DNA from: DATGEO01 sp035310015
GTDB lineage: Bacteria; Chloroflexota; Dormibacteria; Dormibacterales; Dormibacteraceae
Reading direction: 5' to 3'
NCBI GenBank assembly: GCA_035310015.1
Contig: DATGEO010000027.1
Location: 1-37,784, forward strand
Length of the DNA: 37,784 bases
The stretch's first letter is position 1. Every line of letters starts with the position of its first letter. Below, piece after piece: positions 8,651 through 17,644 of this stretch. The notes beneath the pieces were generated by a model. The model was not told where the DNA came from and did not search any database. It was given only the letters and a program-made list of their open reading frames with translations. The position numbers and the translations under genes were made by a program.

Positions 8651-10306
8651 CTACTTGGTCTCGTTCTCTTCCAGCAGCTCCGCCGGCCGCAGCTCCATCT
8701 GGTCGATTCCGCTCTGCAGGAACGCCGCGCGGACGAAGTCGCGGAACAGCGGGTGCGGGCGGTTGGGCCGCGAGCGGAACTCCGGGTGGAACTGGCTGGC
8801 CACGAACCACGGATGGCCGGCGAGCTCGATGATCTCGACCAGACGGCCGTTGGGCGACACGCCGCTGAAGGTCATCCCTGCTTCGCCCAGCACCTCGCGG
8901 TACTCGTTGTTGAACTCGAAGCGGTGGCGGTGCCGCTCGTAAACGACTTCCTCGCCGTACGCCTTGTGGGCGAGCGTCCCGGGGGTGAGCTTGCACGGGT
9001 AGAGGCCGAGGCGCATCGACCCGCCCATCTGGTCGACGTTGCGCTGCTCGGGCATCAGGTCGATGACCGGCGTCGAGGTGAACGCCGCGAACTCGGTGGA
9101 GTTGGCGTCCGGCGCGTCGAGCGCTTCACGCGCGAGGTCGATCACCGCGCACTGCATGCCCAGGCACAGGCCGAGGTACGGGATGCGGTTGTGGCGAGCG
9201 TAGCGCGAGGCGATGACCTTGCCCTCGATGCCGCGGTATCCGAACCCGCCCGGGACGACGATGCCGGCCACGCCCTTGAGCAGCGAGGAGTCCCCCGCGT
9301 CGAGCTTCTCCGACGAGACCCAACGGATCTCCACCGCCACGTTGTGATGGATGCCTGCATGGCGGAGGGATTCGATCACGCTGAGGTAGGCGTCCGGGAG
9401 GGCGACGTACTTGCCGACCACGGCGACCGGGACCGAGGCCCGCGGGTGCTTGATGCGGTCGACGAGCTCTATCCACGGGCCGTTGTCGGGGGCATGGGCC
9501 TCGTCGTCGATCTCGAAATGCCTGGCCATCACCTTGCCGAGGCCGGCCGCCTCCAGCATCAGAGGCACCTCGTAGATCGAGTCGACGTCAGGCACCGAGA
9601 CGACGGCCTCACGTTGGACGTCGGTGAACAGGGCGATCTTCTCTTTGAGGTCGTTCTCGATCGGCCTCTCCGAGCGGCAGATGATCGCGTCCGGCTGGAT
9701 GCCGATCGCGCGCAGGGCCTGGACCGAGTGCTGCGTCGGCTTCGTCTTCATCTCCTGGCCGTGGACCACCGGCACCAGCGAGCAGTGGACGTAGAACGTG
9801 TTCTGCCGGCCGAGGTCGTTCTTCAGCTGGCGGATTGCTTCGAGGAAGGGAAGGCTCTCGATGTCGCCCACGGTCCCGCCCACCTCGACGACGACCACGT
9901 CCGCCTGCGGGTCGCGCGACGCACGGAGGATCTTCTCCTTGATCACGTTCGTGACGTGGGGGATGACCTGCACCGTCGCGCCCAGGTAGTCGCCGCGGCG
10001 TTCGCGCGCGATGACCTCCTGGTAGATCTTTCCCGTCGTCACGTTCGACGCGACCGTCAGGTTCTCGTCGACGAAGCGCTCGTAGTGCCCGAGGTCGAGG
10101 TCGGTCTCAGCGCCGTCGTCGGTGACGAACACCTCGCCGTGCTGATACGGGCTCATGGTGCCGGGGTCGACGTTGAGGTATGGATCGAGCTTCTGGAGGG
10201 AGACGCTGAGGTGCCGGGCCTTCAGGATGTTCCCGATCGAAGCCGCGGTAATGCCTTTGCCGAGAGAGGAGACGACACCCCCGGTCACGAAAACGTACTT
10301 CGACAT
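8651..10306 (-). CDS. pyrG: CTP synthase
   Basis: A 551-aa enzyme making CTP from UTP, ATP and glutamine. The synthetase domain (1 to about 270) begins KYVFVTGGVVSSLGKG with the P-loop-like region and contains DPYLNVDPGTMSP and VEVGGTVGDIES. The class I glutaminase domain (about 290-545) has the nucleophile C381 in LGLCLGMQ and the His507/Glu509 pair in FHPEF. The ATG at 10306 has GGAGG 6 nt upstream. Length and motifs are normal. The stop is followed at once by the lipoprotein frame. Confidence 0.98.
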   Translation of the reverse strand: MSKYVFVTGGVVSSLGKGITAASIGNILKARHLSVSLQKLDPYLNVDPGTMSPYQHGEVFVTDDGAETDLDLGHYERFVDENLTVASNVTTGKIYQEVIARERRGDYLGATVQVIPHVTNVIKEKILRASRDPQADVVVVEVGGTVGDIESLPFLEAIRQLKNDLGRQNTFYVHCSLVPVVHGQEMKTKPTQHSVQALRAIGIQPDAIICRSERPIENDLKEKIALFTDVQREAVVSVPDVDSIYEVPLMLEAAGLGKVMARHFEIDDEAHAPDNGPWIELVDRIKHPRASVPVAVVGKYVALPDAYLSVIESLRHAGIHHNVAVEIRWVSSEKLDAGDSSLLKGVAGIVVPGGFGYRGIEGKVIASRYARHNRIPYLGLCLGMQCAVIDLAREALDAPDANSTEFAAFTSTPVIDLMPEQRNVDQMGGSMRLGLYPCKLTPGTLAHKAYGEEVVYERHRHRFEFNNEYREVLGEAGMTFSGVSPNGRLVEIIELAGHPWFVASQFHPEFRSRPNRPHPLFRDFVRAAFLQSGIDQMELRPAELLEENETK

Positions 10307-10345
10307 GGTCGACCTCCAGGGCGGTTTTTTGAATTTTAGCGGGTC

Positions 10346-10999
10346 TCAGGTTCGGGGTTCGGCTTTTGGCTCCAGAACCACGACCTTCGTCTCCCACTCG
10401 CCCGCCGAGGTCGCCTGCACCGAGAGCTTGGGCTGCGGCTCGGCCGTGGTCACGGCCATCTCCTTCAAGAAGCGCTCCACGCCGTCGAGCTGAAGCTTCA
10501 CGCCCGGGATCGCGTAGTGCATCGGCACGACGTAGCGCGGTTCGAGCTGGCGCACGACCTCGGCCGCCTCGACCGCGTTGATCGCGTTGTGTCCGCCCAC
10601 AGGCACGAGCAGCACGTCGACCGAGGAGACGATCTCGGCATCCGCGTCGTCGAGAGGATGGCCGAGGTCGCCGAGATGGCAGACGCGCACGTCGTCGATC
10701 TCGATCAGGTACACGGTGTTGCGTCCGCGCTTGGCGCCCTTTTCCTTGTCGTGGTACGTCTGCATGCCGATCACGCTCACGTCCGACGCCTCGTACTCGC
10801 CGGGCCCCCTGATCTCGTAAGCCCCTTCGCGCACGGCCTGCGCATAGTTGTGGTTGTCGTGGTCGTGGCTGATCGTGATCAGGTCCGCTTCCTGCCGCGG
10901 CAGGCGCAGGCCGATCGCAGGCGGATAAGGATCGGTCACGACGGCCGCGGTCTTGCCGCGCAGTCTGAAGCACCCATGTCCGAGCCAGGTCACATCCAT
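10346..10999 (-). CDS. UPF0173-type metallo-beta-lactamase-fold hydrolase
   Basis: A 217-aa protein of the UlaG-like/UPF0173 branch of metallo-hydrolases. It begins MDVTWLGHGCFRL and carries the metal motif SHDHDNHNY (His45, His47, Asp48... His50), HLGDLGHPL and PMHY, the expected further ligands. Proteins of this branch act on phosphoesters or lactones, but substrates are mostly unknown. The ATG at 10999 has AGGAG at good spacing, and this Shine-Dalgarno overlaps the argS stop codon, so it is translated from the argS transcript. Confidence 0.85.
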   Translation of the reverse strand: MDVTWLGHGCFRLRGKTAAVVTDPYPPAIGLRLPRQEADLITISHDHDNHNYAQAVREGAYEIRGPGEYEASDVSVIGMQTYHDKEKGAKRGRNTVYLIEIDDVRVCHLGDLGHPLDDADAEIVSSVDVLLVPVGGHNAINAVEAAEVVRQLEPRYVVPMHYAIPGVKLQLDGVERFLKEMAVTTAEPQPKLSVQATSAGEWETKVVVLEPKAEPRT

Positions 11000-11011
11000 C
11001 AGGGTCTTCTC

Positions 11012-12655
11012 CTACATCCTCTCCGGTGCTGAGACGCCGATCAGGTCGAGCGCGGTCTTCAAAGTGTGACGCGCGGCGCGGCACAGCTCCAGCCGCGCGC
11101 GGGTGAGGTTGGGGTCGTCCACGACCACTCTGTGCTCGGCTTGCTCGTTGCCCGCGTGGTAGAAGCGATGCACGGCCGTCGCCAGGTCGTGCACGTAATA
11201 AGGAATGCGGTGCGGCTCCATTAGCCGGGTCGCGTCCTCGACGACCTCGGGCCAGAACGCGAGCTGCCGCGCAACGTCGAGCTCCCACGGCTGCGTGAGC
11301 ATCGACACGTCCGCCGCCTCGCGCAGCGCGGGGTGGCGCTGGGCTGCGGTCAGCTCGACGTTGAAGAGCCTCGCGTGCGCGTACTGCGCGTAGTAGACGG
11401 GATTCTCGCTGCTCTGTGTGAGCGCGAGCTCGAGGTCGAACTCGATCGTGGTGTCAGGCGAGCGCAGGAGATAGAAGTAGCGCACCGCGTCCGCGCCCAC
11501 CTGGTCGACGAGCTCGTCGAGGGTGACGAAGCGGCCGGCCCGCTTCGACATCTTGCCCTCTTTCAGGTTGACCATCTGGTTGAGGATGATCACGAGCTTG
11601 CTCGGGTCGATCCCCATCGCCGACGCCGCGGATTTCATGCGCGGCACGTAGCCGTGATGGTCGGCGCCCCACAGCTCGATCACGCGCTCGTAATGACGGC
11701 GCTCGAAGCGGCTGAGCAGGTAGCCCACGTCCGACGCGAAGTACGTCGGCTCGCCGTTCGACCTGACGACGACGCGGTCCTCCTCGTCGCCGTCGTCTTC
11801 GCCGAACCACAGCGCGCCCTCGCGCTCCTTGATGTGGCCTGACTTCTTGAGCCTCTCGATCGCCTCCTGCGGAAGGCCCTCCTCCCACAGCCGCGACTCA
11901 TGGAACCACTCGTCGTAGCGCACGCCCAGCCGGCCCACGGTGGCGCGGATGCGATCCACCATCACGCCGATCGCGTAGGCGCGCAGCTCTGGCTCGGCTT
12001 CGCCGAAATCGCGCGTCTCGATGCCCGGCAGGTCCCGGCGCGCCATCTCCGCCAGCTCGGCGACGTACGCGCCCGCGTACCCGCGCTCCGGCACCGGCAG
12101 GCCGTGCAGGCGGGCGTAGACGGATTCGCCGAACATCCGCGCCTGCGTGTTCTGGTCGTTGACATAGTACTCGCGCTCCGGCTTGTGCCCGGTGAAGTCG
12201 AGCAGGCGCGCGAGCGAGTCGCCCAGGATCGCGCCGCGGCCGTGGCCGATGTGCAGCGGCCCGGTCGGATTGACGCTCAGGAACTCGACCTGCAGTCGCT
12301 CGCCGCGGCCGAGGTCACTCGCGCCGTAGCCGGGCCCCGTCGCGGCGATTTCCACCACCAGGCGCTGCAGCCAGTCGGGCGTGAGCCGGAAGTTGACGTA
12401 GCCGCGGTCGGCGACCGCCTCGGCCGCCTGGTCGGGGATCTGAATCGCCTCCACGAGCCGGGCGGCGATCTGTGGCGGCGCCTGCCGAAGCTCACGCGCC
12501 AGCTTCATCGCCGCGGAGCTGGCGTAGTCGCCGTGCTCGGGATTCTTCGCCCGCACTAGCTCGAGGTCCGGCACGTCGTTCACGCCGAGCGACCGCGCGG
12601 CGGCCTCCAGCGCCTGGCTCAGGCGCGAGCGGACGCCACCCGTGGCCGTCAGCAT
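11012..12655 (-). CDS. argS: arginyl-tRNA synthetase
   Basis: A 547-aa class I synthetase charging tRNA-Arg. The N-terminal Add1-type domain (about 1-120) precedes HIGH at 135-138 (VNPTGPLHIGHGRG); KMSKR is at 368-372; and the C-terminal anticodon-binding domain ends HTLKTALDLIGVSAPERM, the standard ArgRS ending. The ATG at 12655 overlaps the last codons of the HtrA-like gene by 7 nt. Start choice is supported by homology from the first residues. No insertion or missing motif was seen. Confidence 0.97.
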   Translation of the reverse strand: MLTATGGVRSRLSQALEAAARSLGVNDVPDLELVRAKNPEHGDYASSAAMKLARELRQAPPQIAARLVEAIQIPDQAAEAVADRGYVNFRLTPDWLQRLVVEIAATGPGYGASDLGRGERLQVEFLSVNPTGPLHIGHGRGAILGDSLARLLDFTGHKPEREYYVNDQNTQARMFGESVYARLHGLPVPERGYAGAYVAELAEMARRDLPGIETRDFGEAEPELRAYAIGVMVDRIRATVGRLGVRYDEWFHESRLWEEGLPQEAIERLKKSGHIKEREGALWFGEDDGDEEDRVVVRSNGEPTYFASDVGYLLSRFERRHYERVIELWGADHHGYVPRMKSAASAMGIDPSKLVIILNQMVNLKEGKMSKRAGRFVTLDELVDQVGADAVRYFYLLRSPDTTIEFDLELALTQSSENPVYYAQYAHARLFNVELTAAQRHPALREAADVSMLTQPWELDVARQLAFWPEVVEDATRLMEPHRIPYYVHDLATAVHRFYHAGNEQAEHRVVVDDPNLTRARLELCRAARHTLKTALDLIGVSAPERM

Positions 12656-13716
12656 GCCGGATGCTCGCCGGTCAACGTGAGCTGGATCTGCGCCGACTGC
12701 CCCGACCGCGTGTAGGTGATCGTGACGCGCTGCCCGACGTGGAACTGCGACCGCAGCAGCAGGGTCAGCGGGTGCGCCCCGTCGACCTTCACCTCGTCGA
12801 GCGCCGTGATCACGTCGCCCACCTGCAGTCCGGCCGCCGACGCCGCGCCGTCGGTCGCCGTCGAGTCGATGAGCGCGCCCTCGGGGAGGTTGCGCAGCGC
12901 CGACACCTCGGGGCTGAGGTCGGAGACCGCGGCGCCGATGGACGGCACGGTGACCTGGCCGGTCTGCAGGACCTGCTGCACGTCATCCTGGATGTCCGCC
13001 GCGTTCAAGCCGTAGCCGCCGGCGCCACCAGGACCTGGCATCGCCACGCCGATGACCTGCGCCTGGATGTTGACCAGCGGTCCGCCCGCCGTGCCGGAGT
13101 CGATCGCGGCATCGGTCTGGATGGTGTCGCTGATCTCGATGTTGCGCTCGGGCGCGGCGGGATCCGGAATCGTCGCCTCGCGGTGCAGCGCGCTGACGAT
13201 GCCGCGCGTCACGGACCCGCCCTGCAGCGGCCCGGCCACCGCGACCACGGGCTGCCCGCTCTGGACCGCCGAGGGGTCGCCAAACGCAAGCGTGGGCAGG
13301 CCGCTCACCTGGTCGATCTTCAGCACCGCGACCGCCGTCTGGCAGTCGTAGTCGACCAGGCGCGCGTTGTGCAGCTTGGAGTCGCCGGCCACGATGACGG
13401 TGATGCTGCCCGCGCCGGCGATCACGCCGACGTCGGTGACGATGTAGCCGTCGCTCGTGACCAGGTAGCCGGATCCCGACTGGAGCTGCGGCTCCAGGGC
13501 CGTCACGACGCTGACCACCGCCGGCCGCGCGTGGGCCGCCGCTTGCACGATCGCCGAGTCCTCGGAGATCGTGGTGCCCGGCTGCAGGTCGACCGAAGGC
13601 GAGTTGGTCCGCGAGTCGAGGCGCAGCACGCCGAGGGTGACGCCCGCCGCGACGATCGCCGCGAGCACCACCACTCCCACGACCGAGAGCAGCGTGCGCA
13701 TGCGGATTCGGATCAC
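12649..13716 (-). CDS. HtrA/DegP-like protein lacking the catalytic triad, with PDZ domain
   Basis: 355 aa: N-terminal membrane anchor (about 8-30), a trypsin-like S1C domain (about 60-225) and one PDZ domain (about 255-350). The fold signatures are all present (GSGYLVTSDGYIVT, AVAVLKID, IQTDAAIDSGTAGGPLVN), but each catalytic position is changed: the His of the usual TNxHVV is Gly97 (VTDVGVI), the Asp of TDLAVLK is Ala128, and the Ser of GNSGGP is Ala210 (GTAGGP). It is therefore predicted to be a membrane-anchored pseudoprotease that binds peptides rather than cleaving them. GTG 13716 or ATG 13701 may start it. It overlaps argS by 7 nt, so it is co-expressed with it. Confidence 0.87.
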   Translation of the reverse strand: MIRIRMRTLLSVVGVVVLAAIVAAGVTLGVLRLDSRTNSPSVDLQPGTTISEDSAIVQAAAHARPAVVSVVTALEPQLQSGSGYLVTSDGYIVTDVGVIAGAGSITVIVAGDSKLHNARLVDYDCQTAVAVLKIDQVSGLPTLAFGDPSAVQSGQPVVAVAGPLQGGSVTRGIVSALHREATIPDPAAPERNIEISDTIQTDAAIDSGTAGGPLVNIQAQVIGVAMPGPGGAGGYGLNAADIQDDVQQVLQTGQVTVPSIGAAVSDLSPEVSALRNLPEGALIDSTATDGAASAAGLQVGDVITALDEVKVDGAHPLTLLLRSQFHVGQRVTITYTRSGQSAQIQLTLTGEHPAC

Positions 13717-13763
13717 GAGGCCAGCTTAATCAAGTCCGGTTGCCACCTCGTCGGCGGCGCAGG

Positions 13764-14249
13764 CTACGGGTTCTTGGGCTCGATCGGGTACCAGGTCAGC
13801 ACCAGCTGGCGGCTGGGCTCGAAGCCGGCGGACTTGTAGAGGCGCACGGCGGCTTCGTTGTCGGGGCGGGTCCACACGTAGCCGAGCGTCACGCCGCGCT
13901 CGCGGAAGAGGCGGACTGCCTGCTCCATCAAGACCTCGCCGATGCCGTGGCGGCGGTGGTCCTCGGCCACGCACACCTCGGCCACCTCGCCCTCGAGCCC
14001 GGTCCCCGGGTCGAAGAGGACGATCCAGCAGAAACCGATGACCTCGCCGCCGTCCTCCCGGACGGCGAAGACGATATTCTCGCCGCGGAACGTGCTGGGG
14101 ACCGTGTCGAGGTTGTCCTCGATCTCCCAGCGGTCGAGCTGCGGGTGGTCCTCGTAGTGCGCCTGCTCGGCCAGGTGGAGGTCGACGAGCAGGGGCTTGA
14201 TCAGGCTGTAATCGCCCTGCGCAAGGCGTTCGACCGTGAGTGTGCCCAT
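13764..14249 (-). CDS. GNAT-family N-acetyltransferase
   Basis: A 161-aa single-domain acetyltransferase. Motif A reads VAEVCVAEDHRRHGIGEVLMEQA, with the R-x-x-G-x-G/A acetyl-CoA pyrophosphate loop as RRHGIG, and motif B follows as NEAAVRLYKSAGFEPSR. The substrate cannot be told; this sort acts on small amines or on protein N-termini. The ATG at 14249 is preceded by CTGGG. It is the first gene of the minus-strand run and lies back to back with the tRNA-Thr gene; a TACGCT/TAGCGT palindrome in the 49-nt gap could serve as -10 for either direction. Confidence 0.85.
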   Translation of the reverse strand: MGTLTVERLAQGDYSLIKPLLVDLHLAEQAHYEDHPQLDRWEIEDNLDTVPSTFRGENIVFAVREDGGEVIGFCWIVLFDPGTGLEGEVAEVCVAEDHRRHGIGEVLMEQAVRLFRERGVTLGYVWTRPDNEAAVRLYKSAGFEPSRQLVLTWYPIEPKNP

Positions 14250-14298
14250 CCCAGTCGATGGTAGCGTAGGGACCCGCGAAATCAGCCTTCGCGCGCGC

Positions 14299-14374
14299 GC
14301 CGACGTAGCTCAGCTGGCAGAGCAGCCGCCTCGTAAGTGGCAGGTCGTGGGTTCGAATCCCACCGTCGGCTCCA
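14299..14374 (+). tRNA. tRNA-Thr (anticodon CGU)
   Basis: A full cloverleaf: acceptor GCCGACG pairs with CGTCGGC, D-arm GCTC/GAGC, anticodon stem GCCGC/GTGGC with loop CTCGTAA (anticodon CGT, codon ACG), T-arm GTGGG/CCCAC around TTCGAAT, discriminator T and an encoded CCA (14372-14374). It stands alone on the plus strand between minus-strand genes. Confidence 0.97.
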
Positions 14375-14379
14375 ATCGG

Positions 14380-15558
14380 CTAATTCCGCACGTTCTGTGC
14401 AAGCGGCGCGTTTGCGGGCGGCTCGATCGGCGCGTTTTGTACAAAACGGTCGGAATGGCTGGTGGGCGCGTAGTAGATGAACGACGCCAGCAGCAGGACC
14501 TCGGCGACGAGGATCGGCACCTCGAGCACGAGCAGCGCCAGCTCGAGCAGGGCGAACCCGACCACGAGCAGGGCCATCTGCGCGGCGGACGGCCGAGCGC
14601 GCAGCACGAGCCAGCCCGCGACCACGAGCATCGCGAAGTCCTGGAATCCGACGTACGGCGTGAAGAGCAGCGAACCCGTGATGCCCGCGGCGATCGGGAT
14701 GGCGGCGCCCGTGCCGTGCCACCGCCACGCCGCCCACAACGTGGCTCCGAGGACGACGGCCTGGGCGGCGTACAGCTGCGGGCCGGTGCCGATCAGCCCT
14801 GACACCGCGTAGCCGCGCGTGATCTGCCAGCCTGACGCGACGGACAGCGCGTCGCGGTACCGCAGCAGGCCGTCGTGGCCGAGCAGCGCGAGCGAAATCA
14901 GCGCAATAAACCCGGTGACCACGAGCCACGCGCCGAACACTCGCGCGTGCCCCGCGACCACCAGGCACAGCGGCACGAAAAGAGCGATCTGGGGCTTGAC
15001 GGCCATCAGGCTCAGGGCGACACCGGCGAGCGCCGGCCGGTCGCGCTCCGTCAGCCACCAGCACAGCGCGACCGCGGCCGCGACCAGCGCCACCGGCTGG
15101 CCGACCATCAGCCCGAAAGCCACCGGGAACAGCCCCAGCCACATCGCTCCGAAGGCGGCACGGGTGAGCCGCGTTCCCGGTGCGGTGAGGTACCAGCCGG
15201 CGAAAAGCGCGCCCGCGATGAGCAGCGACCACAGGATCACGGCGGCCTGGAACGGGAGGACGGTGAACGGGGTCGCGAGCCACACCAGCGGCGGCGGGTT
15301 GAGGAAGGGCGACCAGTAGAACCCGGGCCCGAGGCTTTCCACCGCTGCCTTCTGCGCCGCCAGGTCATAGAGGTGCGGGTAGCCGCCGTGCAGCGTCTCG
15401 ACCGCGGCGCCGTACGCCAGCCGGAAGTCGTTGCGCACCGCGTACTGCGGGATGTAGGTGACGATCGCCGCGTAGACGTCGAAGGCCAGCAGCAGCAGCC
15501 CGCCCCACAGCCCGGCGGCGGCCCATAGCCGGCGGCGGCTCGCGAAGAATCGCGTCAC
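14380..15558 (-). CDS. GT87-type (DUF2029) polyprenol-phosphate-mannose glycosyltransferase-like membrane protein
   Basis: About 392 aa with ten or so membrane helices. The luminal loop after helix 1 has the family pattern NDFRLAYGAA...LYD...GFYWSPFLNPPPLVW, as in GT-C mannosyl/arabinosyl transferases that use polyprenyl-phosphate sugars at the cell surface. The substrate is unknown. The frame is open to 15600, but the upstream part consists of the dnaK terminator, so GTG 15558 (TRFFASRRR next) is the sensible start. It lies 5 nt from the end of the terminator U-tract with no Shine-Dalgarno, so its expression depends on read-through or an unseen promoter. It stops 6 nt from the tRNA. Confidence 0.82.
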   Translation of the reverse strand: MTRFFASRRRLWAAAGLWGGLLLLAFDVYAAIVTYIPQYAVRNDFRLAYGAAVETLHGGYPHLYDLAAQKAAVESLGPGFYWSPFLNPPPLVWLATPFTVLPFQAAVILWSLLIAGALFAGWYLTAPGTRLTRAAFGAMWLGLFPVAFGLMVGQPVALVAAAVALCWWLTERDRPALAGVALSLMAVKPQIALFVPLCLVVAGHARVFGAWLVVTGFIALISLALLGHDGLLRYRDALSVASGWQITRGYAVSGLIGTGPQLYAAQAVVLGATLWAAWRWHGTGAAIPIAAGITGSLLFTPYVGFQDFAMLVVAGWLVLRARPSAAQMALLVVGFALLELALLVLEVPILVAEVLLLASFIYYAPTSHSDRFVQNAPIEPPANAPLAQNVRN

Positions 15559-15562
15559 GACG

Positions 15563-15596
15563 AAAAAAGTAAGGGCTCGGATGCCAATCCGAGCCC
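15563..15596 (-). terminator. intrinsic terminator of dnaK
   Basis: On the minus strand GGGCTCGGAT, loop TGGC, ATCCGAGCCC make a perfect 10-bp stem, followed by TTAC and six T residues. It lies about 75 nt after the dnaK stop. A second smaller hairpin (arms CTCCCG/CGGGAG, 15646-15661) lies nearer the stop. Confidence 0.92.
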
Positions 15597-15670
15597 TCAC
15601 CCTACCCTAGGCGCCAAGCGCCGGCAGGTTGGGACCTACTGATCGCTCCCGCTGGCGGGAGAGGGAAACT

Positions 15671-17575
15671 TTAGTTCACTTCCCGGTAGTCGGCGTCTAC
15701 GACGTCTTCTTTCTTGTCGCCGCCGTCGGTGCCGCCACCACCCGGCTGCCCTCCGCCCGACGCGGCGCCGGCGCCCTGGTAGATGTGCTGACCGATCTTC
15801 TGCAGCGCCTCGTTGAAGTCGTCCATCTCCTTGCGGAGCAGCGCGGTGTCCGAGCCCTTGGCCGCCGCCTTCAGCGTCTCGAGCTTGGCGTTGACCTCGG
15901 TCTTCACGTCGGCCGGGATCTTGTCCTCGTTGTCCTTGATGACCTTCTCGGCCTGGTGGATCATGTGGTCCGCCTGGTTGCGGAGCTCCACCTCTTCGCG
16001 CTTGGCGCGGTCCTCCGTGGCGTGCACCTCCGCTTCCTTCACCATCCGGTCGACCTCGTCCTTGGCGAGGGTCGAGGACGCCGTGATGGTCACGGACTGC
16101 TCCCGCCCGGTGCCCTTGTCCTGGGCCTTGACGTTGAGGATGCCGTTGGCGTCGATGTCGAACGTGACCTCGATCTGAGGCATGCCTCGCGGCGCGGGCG
16201 GAATGCCGTCCAGGTGGAAGCGGCCGAGGGTCCGGTTGTCGTGAGCCATCTCGCGCTCGCCCTGCAGGACGTGAACCTCGACCGACGTCTGGCTGTCGGC
16301 CGCCGTCGAGAAGACCTGCGAGCGGGAGGTCGGGATCGTCGTGTTGCGGTCGATGAGCTTGGTCATCACTCCGCCGAGCGTCTCGACGCCCAGCGAAAGC
16401 GGCGTCACGTCCAGCAGCAGAATGTCCTTGACCTCGCCCTTCAGGACGCCGGCCTGGATGGCCGCGCCCACGGCGACCACTTCGTCCGGGTTCACGCCCT
16501 TGTGCGGCTCCTTGCCGCCGAGCAGGTCCTTGACCAGCTGCTGGATCACCGGCATGCGGGTCGACCCACCCACCAGCACGACCTCGTCGATCTGCTGAGG
16601 CGTGAGGCTGGCGTCCTTCAGCGCCGCCAGGAATGGACCCCGGCAGCGCTCGGTCAGGTCGGCCGTCAGTGACTCGAACTTCGCCCGGGTGAGCGTCATC
16701 TCGAGATGCTTGGGGCCGGTCTGGTCCGCGGTGATGAACGGGAGGTTGACCGTGGTCTCGAGCCGGCTCGAGAGCTCGATCTTCGCGCGCTCCGCGGCTT
16801 CGGTGAGGCGCTGCAGCGCCTGCCTGTCGGTCTTCAGGTCGATGCCGTTCTGCTTCTTGAATTCCTCGGCGAGCCAGTCCACGACGCGGCGGTCGTAGTC
16901 GTCACCGCCGAGGTGGGTGTCGCCGTTGGTCGCCTTGACCTCGAACACGCCGTCGCCGACGTCGAGCACGGACACGTCGAACGTGCCGCCTCCGAGGTCG
17001 AAGACCAGGATCGTCTCGTTGGCCTTCTTGTCGAGCCCGTACGCGAGCGAGGCCGCCGTCGGCTCGTTGATGATGCGGAGCACGTTCAGGCCCGCGATCT
17101 GACCGGCGTTCTTGGTCGCCTGCCGCTGTGAGTCGTTGAAGTACGCGGGGACGGTGATGACCGCGTCGGTGACCTTCTCACCGAGGTAGGCCTCGGCGTC
17201 GCTCTTGAGCTTCTGGAGGATCATCGCCGAGATCTCCTCGGGCGTGAACTCCTTGTCGGCGTTGGGCACGCGCACGACGACGCGGTCGTCCTTGCCGGCC
17301 TTGACGTCGTACGGAACGATCTTGCGCTCCGACGCGACCTCGCCGAACTTGCGGCCCATGAACCGCTTGATCGAGTAGACGGTGTTCTCCGGGTTGACCG
17401 CGGCCTGCCGGCGCGCGAGCTGCCCGACCAGGCGCTCCCCGGACTTCGTGAATGCGACCACCGAAGGCGTTGTCCGCGAGCCTTCCGAGTTGGGGATGAC
17501 GACCGGCTCGCCACCTTCCATGACGGCGATGACGGAGTTGGTCGTTCCCAGGTCGATTCCTACGGTCTTTGGCAT
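15671..17575 (-). CDS. dnaK: Hsp70 chaperone DnaK
   Basis: A 634-aa cytoplasmic ATP-dependent chaperone. It starts MPKTVGIDLGTTNSV with the phosphate-1 loop, has DLGGGTFDVS and VGGSTRMP in the ATPase domain, the linker KDILLLDVTPLSLG, the substrate-binding beta domain and lid, and a Gly-rich tail ending ADYREVN. ATG 17575 is fixed by homology; GGGAGGG lies about 12 nt upstream. grpE, dnaJ and hrcA/hspR are not adjacent, so it is a single-gene unit closed by a strong terminator. No CIRCE (TTAGCACTC) or HAIR (CTTGAGT/ACTCAAG) element is in the upstream 122 nt; the only structured site there is the palindrome at 17645-17667. Confidence 0.97.
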   Translation of the reverse strand: MPKTVGIDLGTTNSVIAVMEGGEPVVIPNSEGSRTTPSVVAFTKSGERLVGQLARRQAAVNPENTVYSIKRFMGRKFGEVASERKIVPYDVKAGKDDRVVVRVPNADKEFTPEEISAMILQKLKSDAEAYLGEKVTDAVITVPAYFNDSQRQATKNAGQIAGLNVLRIINEPTAASLAYGLDKKANETILVFDLGGGTFDVSVLDVGDGVFEVKATNGDTHLGGDDYDRRVVDWLAEEFKKQNGIDLKTDRQALQRLTEAAERAKIELSSRLETTVNLPFITADQTGPKHLEMTLTRAKFESLTADLTERCRGPFLAALKDASLTPQQIDEVVLVGGSTRMPVIQQLVKDLLGGKEPHKGVNPDEVVAVGAAIQAGVLKGEVKDILLLDVTPLSLGVETLGGVMTKLIDRNTTIPTSRSQVFSTAADSQTSVEVHVLQGEREMAHDNRTLGRFHLDGIPPAPRGMPQIEVTFDIDANGILNVKAQDKGTGREQSVTITASSTLAKDEVDRMVKEAEVHATEDRAKREEVELRNQADHMIHQAEKVIKDNEDKIPADVKTEVNAKLETLKAAAKGSDTALLRKEMDDFNEALQKIGQHIYQGAGAASGGGQPGGGGTDGGDKKEDVVDADYREVN

Positions 17576-17644
17576 GTTTCTAAAAGCCCTCCCAGGCGCG
17601 AGCGCGCCCGATTCAAATTTCTTCCTGTCACTTCTTCCCCGCCG

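Noticed and set aside
8504..10339. Very long plus-strand reading frame opposite pyrG
   Set aside because: It is antisense to pyrG in full; the composition is Arg/Asp/His/Leu-rich, as expected from reading GC-rich genes backwards, and no domain is seen.
14250..14298. Promoter for tRNA-Thr from the TAGCGT box
   Set aside because: No acceptable -35 lies 16-18 bp upstream, and the same palindrome could serve the divergent acetyltransferase gene.
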